Positions 49,683 through 60,043 of a DNA stretch of 64,000 nt are shown one piece after another (the stretch's first letter is position 1; each line of letters starts with the position of its first letter). The DNA lies in the NCBI RefSeq assembly GCF_035989885.1, contig NZ_CP108519.1, forward strand, positions 26,158 to 90,157. Direction: 5' to 3'. The stretch comes from Streptomyces sp. NBC_01232. GTDB taxonomy: Bacteria; Actinomycetota; Actinomycetes; Streptomycetales; Streptomycetaceae. A model generated the notes under the pieces. The model was not told where the DNA came from. It was given only the letters and a program-made list of their open reading frames with translations, and ran no database searches. The position numbers and the translations under genes were made by a program.

Positions 49683-52600
49683 GTGTCCATCATCGACAGC
49701 CCCACCGCGGCGGACAGGCCCGAGGAAGCACCGGCCGGCTCCCCCGGTCCGCTGACGCTTCCCGAGGGGGCACAGCCGGTGGAGGGGATTCCGGGCTACC
49801 ACGCCGTCGTCAAGGGCGGTGCGGTCACCGTGTTCGGCCCGGACGGTGTCGAGATCGCCTCCGCCGCCCGCAGGGGGTACAACGACGCCCTGGTGGGCCG
49901 GGTCGGTGACACGAAGCTGGTCAGCGACGGGCTCGGGGACAGGCGGCTCACGTCGTTCGCCGTGCTGGCCGCGCGCCATCACAGGGCTGCGGCGGACCCG
50001 GGCGTCCGCGACCGGGTCTGGGTGCGGTGGGAGGAGGACGGCGTTGCCGCGGTGTACGGCACCGTCAAGGGTGACGACGCCGACCGGCGGGCGGTGAAGG
50101 CCGGGAACCTGTTCTGGTCGGGGCAGCGGCAGGGGTACGCGACGGGCCGGAGGTGGAACCCGGCCACCCGTGACCGCAACCTCGCCGCGGTGCTGCTGGC
50201 GTTCTCGAATCAGGGCCGCAACGTCGTGGTGCTGGGGCCCGGGCAGACGCCGGAGGACCTGGCTGCCGCGCCGCCGGTCGTGGCCCCGCTCGTCCCGGTA
50301 CCGCAGGCCGCGGGGGTACCCGCCGCACCTCCGGAGCCGGTGGCGGCTCCGGAGGACTTCACCGGCCTCTCGTACGAGGAGCTGGTGGCGGCCGAGAAGT
50401 CCGCTGATACGGAGCGGTACCGGGCGTACAGCACCGAGGCGGAACAGCGGTACAAGACGCTGCGGCAGCAGCGCGGCGAGCGCCTGCTGGAGCGGGTGGC
50501 CACGTCGGCGCCGGTCACCGAGATGAGCGCCCAGGACCTGGCCGCCGAGTCCGAGTGGTGGCAGGAGACGATCTACAAGACGCCGTTCCACGCCTCGGAT
50601 GAGAACTACCGGACGCTGGAGCGCCGCAAGACGGCGGTGACCGTCGAGCAGCACGTCCGCATCGCCCGGAACATTCTGGCGGGCCCGCCAGTGGCCGACC
50701 TGGACGACGTGGCGGTGGAGAGCGCCTACGAGCAGATCGGGGCGACGTGGACGAACCTGCCGACCACCCACGAGCTGCACGACCAGGTCACCGCCCGCCG
50801 GACGGCCCTCAAGGAGGAACGGATCGCCCGGCGGGCGCGGTCCTACGGAGAGCGGACTCCGGTGGGCGAGGTACCGCTGGAGGATCTGGTCGCCGAGAGC
50901 GCCGACCTGGGGTCGCTTACGGCGGGGAACGCCGAGCAGTCCGCCTACTCGCACAGCGAGGCGGTCAAGACGGCCCGGGCAGAGCGTCTGCGGGCCGTGG
51001 AAGCAGAGTGGTACCGGCGGGGCCTGGAACAGCACCCAGACGCCGCCCGCGCGACCCTGGGCCGGGACATCGGCGGCCGCCGGGGCGCCCTGATCGATGG
51101 CTCGGAGCGCTCTTACGGCTACGTGCAGCGCCAGGGAAAGAAGTTCAGTGCACTGGCCGACTACGACCAGCGCAGCAGCATCGGCGACTTCGACTCCGGA
51201 CCGGCGGCGATGGCCGCCCTGGTGCAGCGCTACGACCAGGACCCGGAAACACTGCCGCGGCGTACCTGGGGCCGCGAGCGGCAGGTGATGCTGCCGGTCA
51301 GCGCTCACGAACCGCTGGTGTCGTGGCTGCGGCGCAGGCCGGCGGAGCTCTCCCGCGAGTACGACCGGGTGCTGAACATCCTCACCCACTACCAGCTGCC
51401 GACGCAGACGAAGGTGCTCAACCCGCTCACGAACCAGGTGATGCGGGCCTACCCGTTCTCCTTCGAGGAGGGGCTGCTCGGGGAGCTGGCTCGGATCGCT
51501 GAGCGGACCACGGAGGACCTGCGCGAGCAGTCCCTGAACGAGAACCTGCCCAAGCGGGAGCGGGAGGCGGCCAAGCGGCGCATCCCGGCGATGGGCGCCG
51601 CACTGATCGGCATCAACGCGGTGAACGAGCAGGTGCGGGCCGCCGGCGGCGACGTCGAGCGCCGGGGCGTGGACTCGTCCCGGCTGGCGGCACAGATGGC
51701 GGCGCTCGACGGTAGCGTCGACGACAACGACGAGGGAGGCGAGGCGGATGGCGACGGCCCATCGGAACGAGGAACTGCTGCGCAGGCACTGGGAGGAGTT
51801 CCGGCCCCGGGAACTGGCGGCGATGCAGGACCCGGAGAGCTTCTTCCTCAGGCTGGGAACGCAGATGGAGGACGCGATCGAGGAGGCCGAGGAGAGCCTG
51901 GAGGAGACGCTGGAGCCGGTGACGGACTACGAGGGCAGGGTCGGTCAGCTGCGACAGATCGCGGCGACGGCCCGGGAGCAGGTGCTGCGCGAGATGCTGC
52001 CGCCGCCGGAGGACCTGTAGCGGAGAGGTTCCGCCCCGACCCGGCGGACCTGGCGATCGGCGCGATGGCCCGCGCCGAGGCCAACCTCGAAGCGATCAAG
52101 GTACTGCGAACGCTGGAGAGCGACCGCCGCGGTGCCACCGCTGAGGAGAAGCGCGTCCTGGCCCGCTGGTCGGGCTGGGGATCGGTCCCGACCATCTTCC
52201 TGGCCGAGCCCGACCCCGAGGAGCCGACCTACCGGCCCGGCGGAGACCGGGACGGCGGCTTCGAGACGGACCACGCCCGCTGGGAGTCCTACTCCCGGGT
52301 GCGCGGCGAGCTGAAGGAACTGCTGGACCCCTTCGAGTGGCGGGCCGCCTCCCGGGCCGTCCTGTCGGCCCACTACACCCCGCAGGGGATCGCCGAGGCG
52401 ATGTGGCAAGGGCTGTCCGCGTACGGCTTCGACGGCGGAGAAGTCCTGGAGGCCGGCTGCGGATCGGGCGTCTTCTTCGGCGTCGCACCCGAGACCGCGC
52501 GGCTGACCGGCATCGAGCTGGACCCCACCACCGCGGCGATCACGGCACGCATCTACCTGCACGCCAACGTGCTGCCCGAGTCCTTCGCCGACACCGACGT

Positions 52601-55600
52601 CCCGGCCGGCACGTTCGATGTCGCGATCGGGAACGTGCCGTTCTCCCACAACACCCCGTTCGGAGAGCGACGCTACGGCGCCGACGGGCACACCCTGCAC
52701 AACGGATTCATCATCAAGAAGCTCGCCCTGTTGCGGCCGGGCGGCTACATGGCGGTGATCACCTCCCGCTGGACCCTGGACGGGGAGGACACCAAGGCCC
52801 GTCGTGCGATGGGCCGCTGGGGCGACCTGGCGGGCGCGTACCGGCTGCCGAAGGGAACCTTCGGCGAGACCGCCGACACCGACGTCGTGGTGGACGTACT
52901 GATCTTCCGCCGCCGCGCGGAGGGCGAGGAGCCGGGCGATCAGGGGTGGATCGAGGCGCCGGAACGCGAGCTCGGCGGCCACCGCCTGCACGTGAACTCC
53001 TACTTCACCCAGAACCCCGACCACGTGCTGGGCCGCCTCACCTCCGAGATGGGCCAGTTCGGGCCGCGCGTGACCGTACTGGGAGACCCGGGCACCGCCC
53101 CACGGCTGCTGCGCGAGCGCATGGAGACCGCAGCAGCGGCGGCGATCACCGCAGGCCGGGGCTACGCCCCGCACGAAGACGGACCCGACCGCCCGCCGCT
53201 GCTGCTGCAGACCGCCCGCGACAGGCACGCCACCGACTTCACCGGCCGCCTCTACACCGACGACCAGGCCCGGGTCTGGCAGCACGTCAACGGCGCCGAC
53301 CCGGTACGCGTCGTCACGGCGGACGGCGCCGCCGGTACCGAGCAGCTGCGGATGCTGATGTCGCTGCGCGACGTCGCCGGCGAGCTGCGGGACCTGGACC
53401 GCACCGGCGATGACCCGGATCGCGCGAGCGAGGTACGCGCCGGGCTGGCCCGACTGCACGCCGCGTACACCAAGAAGTACGGGCCCGTCTCGAAGCCGGG
53501 GCAGACCCGCAGGGCGCAGCCGACGGAGGTGGCGCGGGCCGCCGCCCGCGAGGCCGGAGTCGCCCCGGACAGCGAGGGCCGGCTCCCCACCGGCTGGGGT
53601 TGGTTCCGCAAGGACCCGCACGCTGGTCTCGTTCTTGGTCTGGAGCGCTGGGACCGGGCCAACGACCGGGCGGTGCCCTCCGAGGTCCTCACCCGACGCC
53701 CGGGCGCCCGCCGCGGCGACCTGGAACCCACCGACGACCCGAAGACCGCGCTGACGGCCGTCATGGGCGCCACCGGCGGCGTCGACCTGCCGCTGATCGC
53801 CTCCCTGCTGAACACCACTCCGGAAGAGGCCCGCCGCCGCCTGGGCACCGAGGTCTTCGACAACCCGGTCACCGGGAAGCCGGAGCACGCCGGCGCCTAC
53901 CTGTCCGGCCCGGTACGCCAGAAACTCGACCAGGCGCGCGAGGCCGCCGCATCCGACCCGACGTACGCGGTCAACGTCGCCGCCCTGGAGGCGGCGCTGC
54001 CGCCGGACAAGCGGCTGGGGCAGTTCACCGCCCAACTCGGCGCGCACTGGATCCCCGCCCCCCTGGTCCAAGGGTTCCTGCGGGAGTACCTCGGCGACCC
54101 GACGCTCCAGATCAGCCACAACGAGCGCTATGGCTGGACCCTGGCCGCAGGCAAGGTCCCCGACGCGATCAACGCGCTGAAGGGCACCGAACGCCGCTCG
54201 GCCGTCCACATCGCCAAGGCCCTCCTCGGCAAGGCGTCGATGGTCGTCGACCGTCTGGACGACAGCGGCGTCGACGAGGACGCCACCCGCGCGATGCGCT
54301 ACAAGGCCGACTCCATGCGGTCCGCCTTCGAGGAGTACTGCACCGCCAGTACCGCCCGGGTCACCGTGCTCACCGACGCATACAACCGGCAGATGAACGG
54401 GCACGTCGTCCGCAACTACGACGGCCTCGCCCCGACCCTGGCCGGGTTCACCACCGAGCGGACCCCCCACCCGTGGCAGCTCTCCGGGGCCGCCAGGATG
54501 CAGTTCGAGCGAGGCGTCGTCCTCGCGCACGAGGTCGGCCTGGGCAAGACGACCACCATGGTGATGGGCTCCCAGGCCCTCAAGGCCTCCGGGCAGATCT
54601 CCAAGCCGTTCGCGGTCGTCCAGCCGCACCTGGCCCGGCAGTGGCTGGACGAGGCCCGGCTTCTCTACCGCAATGCCGAGATCCGGCTGATCACCTCCGA
54701 AGACCTGAAGGGCGAGAACCGTCGCCCGGTTTTGGAATGGCTGCGTTCGAACACCCCCGACTTGGTCATCTTCACCGAGGGCGCGTTCCAGTCGATCCGG
54801 ATGAGCCCCGAGCAGCAGGAGCTGTACCTCTTCCGCGAGCTCGAATCGCTCAAGGAGCAGCTGGAACGCGAGCGCGGCGTGCCGCACAACAACTTCGCGC
54901 TGATGAAGCTGGAACAGCGCCTGACCACGGTGGAATCCCGGATCCGGCGCAACGACGCACCGATGCGCACCCCGGGCGAGGTGTACTGGGACGACCTCGG
55001 CTTCGACTACGCCTGCATCGACGAGGCCCACCGCTTCACCGCGATCGGGTTCCGCTCGAAGGAGGCCGGCGGCGAGACCGCGAGCGTCCGCGCGGTGGAC
55101 CTGCACCAAAAGATCGACTGGCACCACCGGATGGCGGACCTTGTCGGCGGACGGCCGACCGTCACCCTCGGCACCGGCACGCCGATGGAGAACTCGATCT
55201 TCGAGCAGTACTCGGTCCTCGAACTCGGGGCGCCGTGGCTGCTGGACCAGTTCGGCGTCCGCGGCCCGGACCTGTGGGCGGAGACCTTCGGGCAGAGGGT
55301 CCAGCGCATCGAGATGGCCCCGGACGGCAGCGGCCTGGTGGTCGTCGAGCGGTTCTCCCGCTTCGTGTCGAAGGGCACGATGAAGACGATGTGGGGGCTG
55401 GCAGCGGACACCAAGACCGGTGACGAGGTCGGCATCGAGCGGCCTGTGCTCGCCGGCGGCGCCCCCCAGCTGGTGCTCGTCGAGCCGACCGCCGACCAGC
55501 GCTCCAGGCTCCAGACCCTGGTGGCGAGGGGCCAGGCGATCCACGCCGGCGACGTCAGCCGCGAAGAGGACAACATGCTGGCCGTCACCGGCGAGGGCCG

Positions 55601-58600
55601 CGCGGTCGCGCTGGACCCCCGTCTCGTGGACGCGAACGCGCCCGCCGCGAACAAGCTGGTCACGGCGGCCGACATCATCGCCGCCGAGTACCACGTCCAC
55701 AAGGACCACATCTACAACGTCTCCAGCCGCGACGACACACCCCACCCGGTCCCCGGCGGACTGTTCTTCGTGTTCTGCAACTCGGGCACCCCCGGAGGCC
55801 GGAACAAGGGCAACTTCAACGTCTACGCCGAGCTGCGCGACCTGCTGGCCGCCCGCGGTGTCCCCCGCGACCTGGTCCAGTTCGCGCAGGACAACGCCAC
55901 CCCGGAGAAGAAGGCCGCGATGGCCGATGCCGCCAACAATGGCGGCATCGCGGTCCTCATGGGCTCCACCGAGGTCCTCGGCACCGGCTTCAACGGCCAA
56001 AACCGCGCGCACAGCCTCATGCACATCGACCAGGACTGGACCCCGGCCAGCATGATCCAGCGCAACGGCCGCGTCATCCGCCCCGGCAACCAGCACGAGG
56101 CGGTGAACATCTTCTTCCTCGCCACCAAGGGCAGCATGGACGCCTGGCAGGTCGGACTGCTCACCTCCAAGGCGGAGGGTCTGCGCGACATCCAGCGCCC
56201 GCCCGGCATCGGCGACGACGACGGCGACACCGTCGAGGAGATCGGCGGCACGGACTGGGACTACGCCACGATGGCCGCCGAGATCGGCGGCAACCCGTAC
56301 ATGCGCGAGTTCATGCTGGCCAAGGGACATCTCGAAGGTCTGGAGGCCGACCGCCGCAACCTAGCCGCCGACCGCGTCCGCCTGGCCGAGCTCCTCCTCG
56401 ACAAGGAAACCGAACTCGCCGACACCATGGTCGCCGTCGCTGCCCGGGACACGGCCCTGCCGAAGATCACCGCCACCATCCGCGGCGACGCCTTCCACAT
56501 CCGCCTCGCAGGACGCGACTTCGACCGGCGCGGCGAGGCCGGCCCCGTCCTGCGGCAGGCCGTCATGACGGCCCTGCGCGGCCACAGCACCCTCGGAATG
56601 GGGCCCTGGACAAAGCTCGGCACCTTCGGCGGCCTCGACTTCGCGATCCGAGCGGAGATCCTCGACAGCGGCGCCGAGATCCGCGCGCACGTAGGCTTCC
56701 CCGACCTGCGAAACAGCGACTCCGTCTGCTCCATCGGCGACCTCGCCAACCCCAAGTTCGGCTCCACCATCATCGGCCGCCTGGCGACCGCGCTGGAGAA
56801 GGCAGAAGACCAGCAGCTCATGGACCGCAAGCGCCTCCCGGTCCTGGAAGCCGACATCACCGTGTTCGCCGCACAGCAGGCAGCCGTCGACTACGGCCCG
56901 GCCATCGAGCACGCCCGGCAGCGCGTCGAGCTCCTGGACGCCGTCGTCGGCGCGATCACCGAGCGCGACAAGCATCCCGAGCTGACCGAGTCCATGCTCG
57001 ACCCGAAGACGCACCCCACCCCGGACAGCCGCCAGAAGGCCGTCCGGGAACGTGCCGATCAGCGCGCTCCCCACCAGGCCAAGGTGGACCAGGCCGCGGG
57101 CGCCCTTGCGGCGTACGACCAGACGACCCCCGCCCCCGCACTGCCCCAGCCCGTGCCGACCCCGGCCGCCGAGCCGCAGGCCGTCCAGGAAAGCCAGCAG
57201 CCTCCGGCACCGATGGCACGCCTCAGGAACCGTGGCGCGGTCGGGCACAGCGGCAGCCCGCAGGCGGAAGAAGGCGCTGACCACGGCGGCAATGACCCGG
57301 ACGCCGAGGCACGGGCCGGGCAACAGCTCCCTGACACCGGACCCCCGGCAGCGGAATCCGCTCCGGGCCCGCTGCCGGCGCCCGAGCACACCGGCGACAC
57401 CGAAGAGAATCCGGAGCCGGACGCCGACGCATACGGAACGTTGAGCCTCTTCGACGCGTTCGGGCTGATTCCGCCGGAGCGCGTCCCGGGCCGGGGCCCG
57501 CAGGATGAGCCTGACCCCGAAGGGGAGGAGCCCGGTATCCCTGAAGGACAGATGACGTTCGACGACGCTCCGCCGGTTGCCCAGCCACCCACCAGTGACA
57601 AGGAACCCAAGATGACCGCCGCCCGGACCTCACCTCCAGCCCAGCTGGGACTGTTCGGTGTTCCCGACACGGCTCCCGCTCCGGATCGGACCGAAACGGT
57701 CGAGGAGACATCGGCCCCCGCGGGCACGGATGCGGACCCCACGGTGCCAACCGAGGCTTTGAAGCCGAAGGAACCGGCAGAAGAGGCCAAGAGGCCGGTG
57801 GCCGAACCAGCAGCGTCCGGTGCCCCGGAGAATCAGGCGCCTGCTGCGGTGGACGCGCAGGCCGGGGGTTTCGAGACCGGTACCGAGGTCTACCACGATG
57901 GATGGCTCTACGTGGTCAAGTCGACGTCCGATGACGGTCTGACCATCCGTACCTTCGCTGACCGCGACCTTCCGGCACACGAGGTGACTGCAGCGACGGA
58001 CATGCCTCCGGTCACGGGCCGAGACCTGGCCGACACCCCGGCATGGTCGCAGTTCAGCTACCAGGGCCGTTCCTATACGGCGGCCCAGCTCCCCGACGAA
58101 CTGGCCATCGGACCTCTGGTGTTCCTGCGGACCGTCGTGGTGGACGAGGACGGCGAGCTGGTCGCACGCCTCTTCAGCAGGCCCACCAGCCACGACATCG
58201 TCTGGGCGCACACCCATCCGGGCACCCCGAACCCGAGAGTCACCTCTTGGCTGAGTGCGGAGGGCTACGCATCCTGGCCGGAGTACACCGACACGGAACG
58301 AGCGCATCTCGCAGCGGGCCCACCGAACGGAGACGCCGAGCAGCAGGCCGTACCGTCCGCAGGCACCACCTCTGCCAGCGGCCCGGACACGGGACTGCCC
58401 CCCGCCGAGGCGGCGCCGCAGGAGACCCCGGCGATCCCCAAGACGCCCTCAAGGCCCGCCGCCGAGAGGCAGGTCCCCGAGCAGAACCACGGCGCCCAAC
58501 CGAAGGCTCCTGCCGCGGACACCAACCCGGTGCCCGAGCACACGACCCCGGTCCCCCGCAGCCGCGAACCCCTCGAACACTCTGCCCCCGAAGCCGCGCC

Positions 58601-60017
58601 GGAGAAGGCCGCGCGCGAGCCCGCCGACGAGCAGCCGGCCCCCGGCCCCGTCCCGAACGCTCAAGAACATCACGAAGCCGAGGCCGCCCCCGGGCCGCCC
58701 AGCTCCGTGTCCGGCAGCGAGCAGCCGGAGCACACCGCCGCCCCACAGATCGCGCCGCCCACAGCCGCGGCGCACGACATGGAGGTACCCGCAATGGCCA
58801 CACCAGTGGATCAGACGACCGGCCTTAACGCCGTCGCGCACGTGCGGCCGGGACCTGACGCAATGCCCCTGTGGCAGGACCCGGACAGCCAACCGCACCT
58901 CCGGAAGCCGGTCGCTGCGCCTGCCAGCCACATCCCGCCCGAGTACCCGGACGACCAGTGGCCGGAGTTCGAGGAGGCGCTGGCCGCCTGGGACGAGTTG
59001 GGCCTCCCTGTCCCCGCCGCCGAGGTCCGGGCAGCGGTCGCCGCCGATCTGGCGGTCCTGAATCCGCGAACGCAGGAGCCCGCAGCCGCCACAGCACCCG
59101 CCGCCCCGGCTTCGCCCTCTCAGCCCCAGGCGTCGCCTGCAGTTCCAGCTGCAGCGACAGCGGTGGATAAGGCCGCAGCAGGAGCGGACGTCCACGCGCA
59201 CACGCTCAAGGACCATCCGGAGTGGCAGCGGATCCAGTCGGTCCGCGGCGCCCTGCGTCACGTCTGGGACGTGATGAAGGAGAAGGCCGGCCCGTACTGG
59301 GAGAAGCTGCGCGAGGACGTCCGCTTCCAGGGGTTCTGGAAGACGGTGTCGATCCGGGCTTGCGAGGCGATTTCGGTTCAGGCGGCGGCGCTCGCGAACC
59401 GCCTCCGCCCCGGCACCGGAGACCTCCCCTCCGCCGATGCCCTGCTGAAACTCTCCGACGCCGCCCTCACCTACAGCACGGTCGCATCCATCAGGCCGAC
59501 ACGAGAGGTGACGCCGGCCCCGGCCAAGGCGGCGGTGGCCGAGGCCGATCTCCTGATGCAACGGCTCGTCGAGCGGAGGAAGCCGACCGCGTACGCCACC
59601 CGCGACGATGCCGTGCGGGCTGCGGAAGAGGTCACCGCGCGCTTCCAGGCGTGGATCCAAACCCCCATGGGGCAGGAAGCCGTCGGCTCCAGCCACAAGC
59701 GGGTACTGGCGTTCCGCGACGCCTGGACGAAGATCCCGCCCCACGACGCCCAGAACGGCCCGGCCGTCGGCTCCTACGGGGCGGTCGCCGAACAGGCACA
59801 AGCCCTCGTCGCCCTTGCGGTGGGCTCAGCCCGCTTCGCCCCCGCCGACGTCCAGGCCCTGCAGGGCCTGGCCAAGGCGGCCGGGGCACACTCGGCCCGC
59901 CTGTCGGTGACCCTGCCGCCCGGGATGCAAAGGCCGGCCCAGACGGCGGCCGCGCCGACACCGCGGGTCGCCACCCCTGTGACTCCCGCAGCCCGTACCC
60001 CCCGGGCGTCGGCCTAG
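49683..60017 (+). CDS. Giant methyltransferase-helicase (DarB/SNF2-like)
   Basis: The 3,444-codon frame opens at GTG with GAGGAGG upstream. Residues 1-690 form helical modules of unknown family. About 800-1100 is an N6-type methyltransferase with GCGSGVFFG near 925 and AIGNVPF near 985 (NPPF variant). About 1590-2150 is an SNF2-type helicase: HEVGLGKTTTM near 1620, DEAHRF near 1777, and a late QRNGRVIRPG. After 2300 it is mostly Pro/Ala-rich linker with two small folds. The arrangement is that of large plasmid and phage proteins such as P1 DarB, which guard DNA against restriction. A frame embedded at 51748-52020 and two internal start-like sites (57612, 58794) suggest fusion of separate genes. 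Confidence 0.85.
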   Translation: MSIIDSPTAADRPEEAPAGSPGPLTLPEGAQPVEGIPGYHAVVKGGAVTVFGPDGVEIASAARRGYNDALVGRVGDTKLVSDGLGDRRLTSFAVLAARHHRAAADPGVRDRVWVRWEEDGVAAVYGTVKGDDADRRAVKAGNLFWSGQRQGYATGRRWNPATRDRNLAAVLLAFSNQGRNVVVLGPGQTPEDLAAAPPVVAPLVPVPQAAGVPAAPPEPVAAPEDFTGLSYEELVAAEKSADTERYRAYSTEAEQRYKTLRQQRGERLLERVATSAPVTEMSAQDLAAESEWWQETIYKTPFHASDENYRTLERRKTAVTVEQHVRIARNILAGPPVADLDDVAVESAYEQIGATWTNLPTTHELHDQVTARRTALKEERIARRARSYGERTPVGEVPLEDLVAESADLGSLTAGNAEQSAYSHSEAVKTARAERLRAVEAEWYRRGLEQHPDAARATLGRDIGGRRGALIDGSERSYGYVQRQGKKFSALADYDQRSSIGDFDSGPAAMAALVQRYDQDPETLPRRTWGRERQVMLPVSAHEPLVSWLRRRPAELSREYDRVLNILTHYQLPTQTKVLNPLTNQVMRAYPFSFEEGLLGELARIAERTTEDLREQSLNENLPKREREAAKRRIPAMGAALIGINAVNEQVRAAGGDVERRGVDSSRLAAQMAALDGSVDDNDEGGEADGDGPSERGTAAQALGGVPAPGTGGDAGPGELLPQAGNADGGRDRGGRGEPGGDAGAGDGLRGQGRSAATDRGDGPGAGAARDAAAAGGPVAERFRPDPADLAIGAMARAEANLEAIKVLRTLESDRRGATAEEKRVLARWSGWGSVPTIFLAEPDPEEPTYRPGGDRDGGFETDHARWESYSRVRGELKELLDPFEWRAASRAVLSAHYTPQGIAEAMWQGLSAYGFDGGEVLEAGCGSGVFFGVAPETARLTGIELDPTTAAITARIYLHANVLPESFADTDVPAGTFDVAIGNVPFSHNTPFGERRYGADGHTLHNGFIIKKLALLRPGGYMAVITSRWTLDGEDTKARRAMGRWGDLAGAYRLPKGTFGETADTDVVVDVLIFRRRAEGEEPGDQGWIEAPERELGGHRLHVNSYFTQNPDHVLGRLTSEMGQFGPRVTVLGDPGTAPRLLRERMETAAAAAITAGRGYAPHEDGPDRPPLLLQTARDRHATDFTGRLYTDDQARVWQHVNGADPVRVVTADGAAGTEQLRMLMSLRDVAGELRDLDRTGDDPDRASEVRAGLARLHAAYTKKYGPVSKPGQTRRAQPTEVARAAAREAGVAPDSEGRLPTGWGWFRKDPHAGLVLGLERWDRANDRAVPSEVLTRRPGARRGDLEPTDDPKTALTAVMGATGGVDLPLIASLLNTTPEEARRRLGTEVFDNPVTGKPEHAGAYLSGPVRQKLDQAREAAASDPTYAVNVAALEAALPPDKRLGQFTAQLGAHWIPAPLVQGFLREYLGDPTLQISHNERYGWTLAAGKVPDAINALKGTERRSAVHIAKALLGKASMVVDRLDDSGVDEDATRAMRYKADSMRSAFEEYCTASTARVTVLTDAYNRQMNGHVVRNYDGLAPTLAGFTTERTPHPWQLSGAARMQFERGVVLAHEVGLGKTTTMVMGSQALKASGQISKPFAVVQPHLARQWLDEARLLYRNAEIRLITSEDLKGENRRPVLEWLRSNTPDLVIFTEGAFQSIRMSPEQQELYLFRELESLKEQLERERGVPHNNFALMKLEQRLTTVESRIRRNDAPMRTPGEVYWDDLGFDYACIDEAHRFTAIGFRSKEAGGETASVRAVDLHQKIDWHHRMADLVGGRPTVTLGTGTPMENSIFEQYSVLELGAPWLLDQFGVRGPDLWAETFGQRVQRIEMAPDGSGLVVVERFSRFVSKGTMKTMWGLAADTKTGDEVGIERPVLAGGAPQLVLVEPTADQRSRLQTLVARGQAIHAGDVSREEDNMLAVTGEGRAVALDPRLVDANAPAANKLVTAADIIAAEYHVHKDHIYNVSSRDDTPHPVPGGLFFVFCNSGTPGGRNKGNFNVYAELRDLLAARGVPRDLVQFAQDNATPEKKAAMADAANNGGIAVLMGSTEVLGTGFNGQNRAHSLMHIDQDWTPASMIQRNGRVIRPGNQHEAVNIFFLATKGSMDAWQVGLLTSKAEGLRDIQRPPGIGDDDGDTVEEIGGTDWDYATMAAEIGGNPYMREFMLAKGHLEGLEADRRNLAADRVRLAELLLDKETELADTMVAVAARDTALPKITATIRGDAFHIRLAGRDFDRRGEAGPVLRQAVMTALRGHSTLGMGPWTKLGTFGGLDFAIRAEILDSGAEIRAHVGFPDLRNSDSVCSIGDLANPKFGSTIIGRLATALEKAEDQQLMDRKRLPVLEADITVFAAQQAAVDYGPAIEHARQRVELLDAVVGAITERDKHPELTESMLDPKTHPTPDSRQKAVRERADQRAPHQAKVDQAAGALAAYDQTTPAPALPQPVPTPAAEPQAVQESQQPPAPMARLRNRGAVGHSGSPQAEEGADHGGNDPDAEARAGQQLPDTGPPAAESAPGPLPAPEHTGDTEENPEPDADAYGTLSLFDAFGLIPPERVPGRGPQDEPDPEGEEPGIPEGQMTFDDAPPVAQPPTSDKEPKMTAARTSPPAQLGLFGVPDTAPAPDRTETVEETSAPAGTDADPTVPTEALKPKEPAEEAKRPVAEPAASGAPENQAPAAVDAQAGGFETGTEVYHDGWLYVVKSTSDDGLTIRTFADRDLPAHEVTAATDMPPVTGRDLADTPAWSQFSYQGRSYTAAQLPDELAIGPLVFLRTVVVDEDGELVARLFSRPTSHDIVWAHTHPGTPNPRVTSWLSAEGYASWPEYTDTERAHLAAGPPNGDAEQQAVPSAGTTSASGPDTGLPPAEAAPQETPAIPKTPSRPAAERQVPEQNHGAQPKAPAADTNPVPEHTTPVPRSREPLEHSAPEAAPEKAAREPADEQPAPGPVPNAQEHHEAEAAPGPPSSVSGSEQPEHTAAPQIAPPTAAAHDMEVPAMATPVDQTTGLNAVAHVRPGPDAMPLWQDPDSQPHLRKPVAAPASHIPPEYPDDQWPEFEEALAAWDELGLPVPAAEVRAAVAADLAVLNPRTQEPAAATAPAAPASPSQPQASPAVPAAATAVDKAAAGADVHAHTLKDHPEWQRIQSVRGALRHVWDVMKEKAGPYWEKLREDVRFQGFWKTVSIRACEAISVQAAALANRLRPGTGDLPSADALLKLSDAALTYSTVASIRPTREVTPAPAKAAVAEADLLMQRLVERRKPTAYATRDDAVRAAEEVTARFQAWIQTPMGQEAVGSSHKRVLAFRDAWTKIPPHDAQNGPAVGSYGAVAEQAQALVALAVGSARFAPADVQALQGLAKAAGAHSARLSVTLPPGMQRPAQTAAAPTPRVATPVTPAARTPRASA
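51748..52020 (+). CDS. Embedded 90-residue protein in alternative frame
   Basis: Within the giant gene, in another frame, this 90-codon frame starts at ATG with GGAGGC upstream and ends in TAG. The product looks well formed: NEELLRRHWEEFRPRELAAM, FFLRLGTQMEDAIEEAEESL, then VTDYEGRVGQLRQIAATARE. By my hand count about 84 of 90 codons end in G or C, the host pattern, while the giant frame here reads as a Gly/Ala-rich linker with low G/C at third positions. The coding signal in this stretch is therefore that of the small gene. A RBS-like GGAGAGG follows its stop. Confidence 0.6.
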   Translation: MATAHRNEELLRRHWEEFRPRELAAMQDPESFFLRLGTQMEDAIEEAEESLEETLEPVTDYEGRVGQLRQIAATAREQVLREMLPPPEDL

Positions 60018-60043
60018 AACCGATAGACAGCGGGCGAGGGACC

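Noticed and set aside
51945..56330. A 1,461-codon open frame on the minus strand
   Set aside because: It lies fully opposite the methyltransferase-helicase domains, has low-complexity Arg/Gly/Val-rich content and no domain; long antisense frames are expected opposite GC-rich genes.
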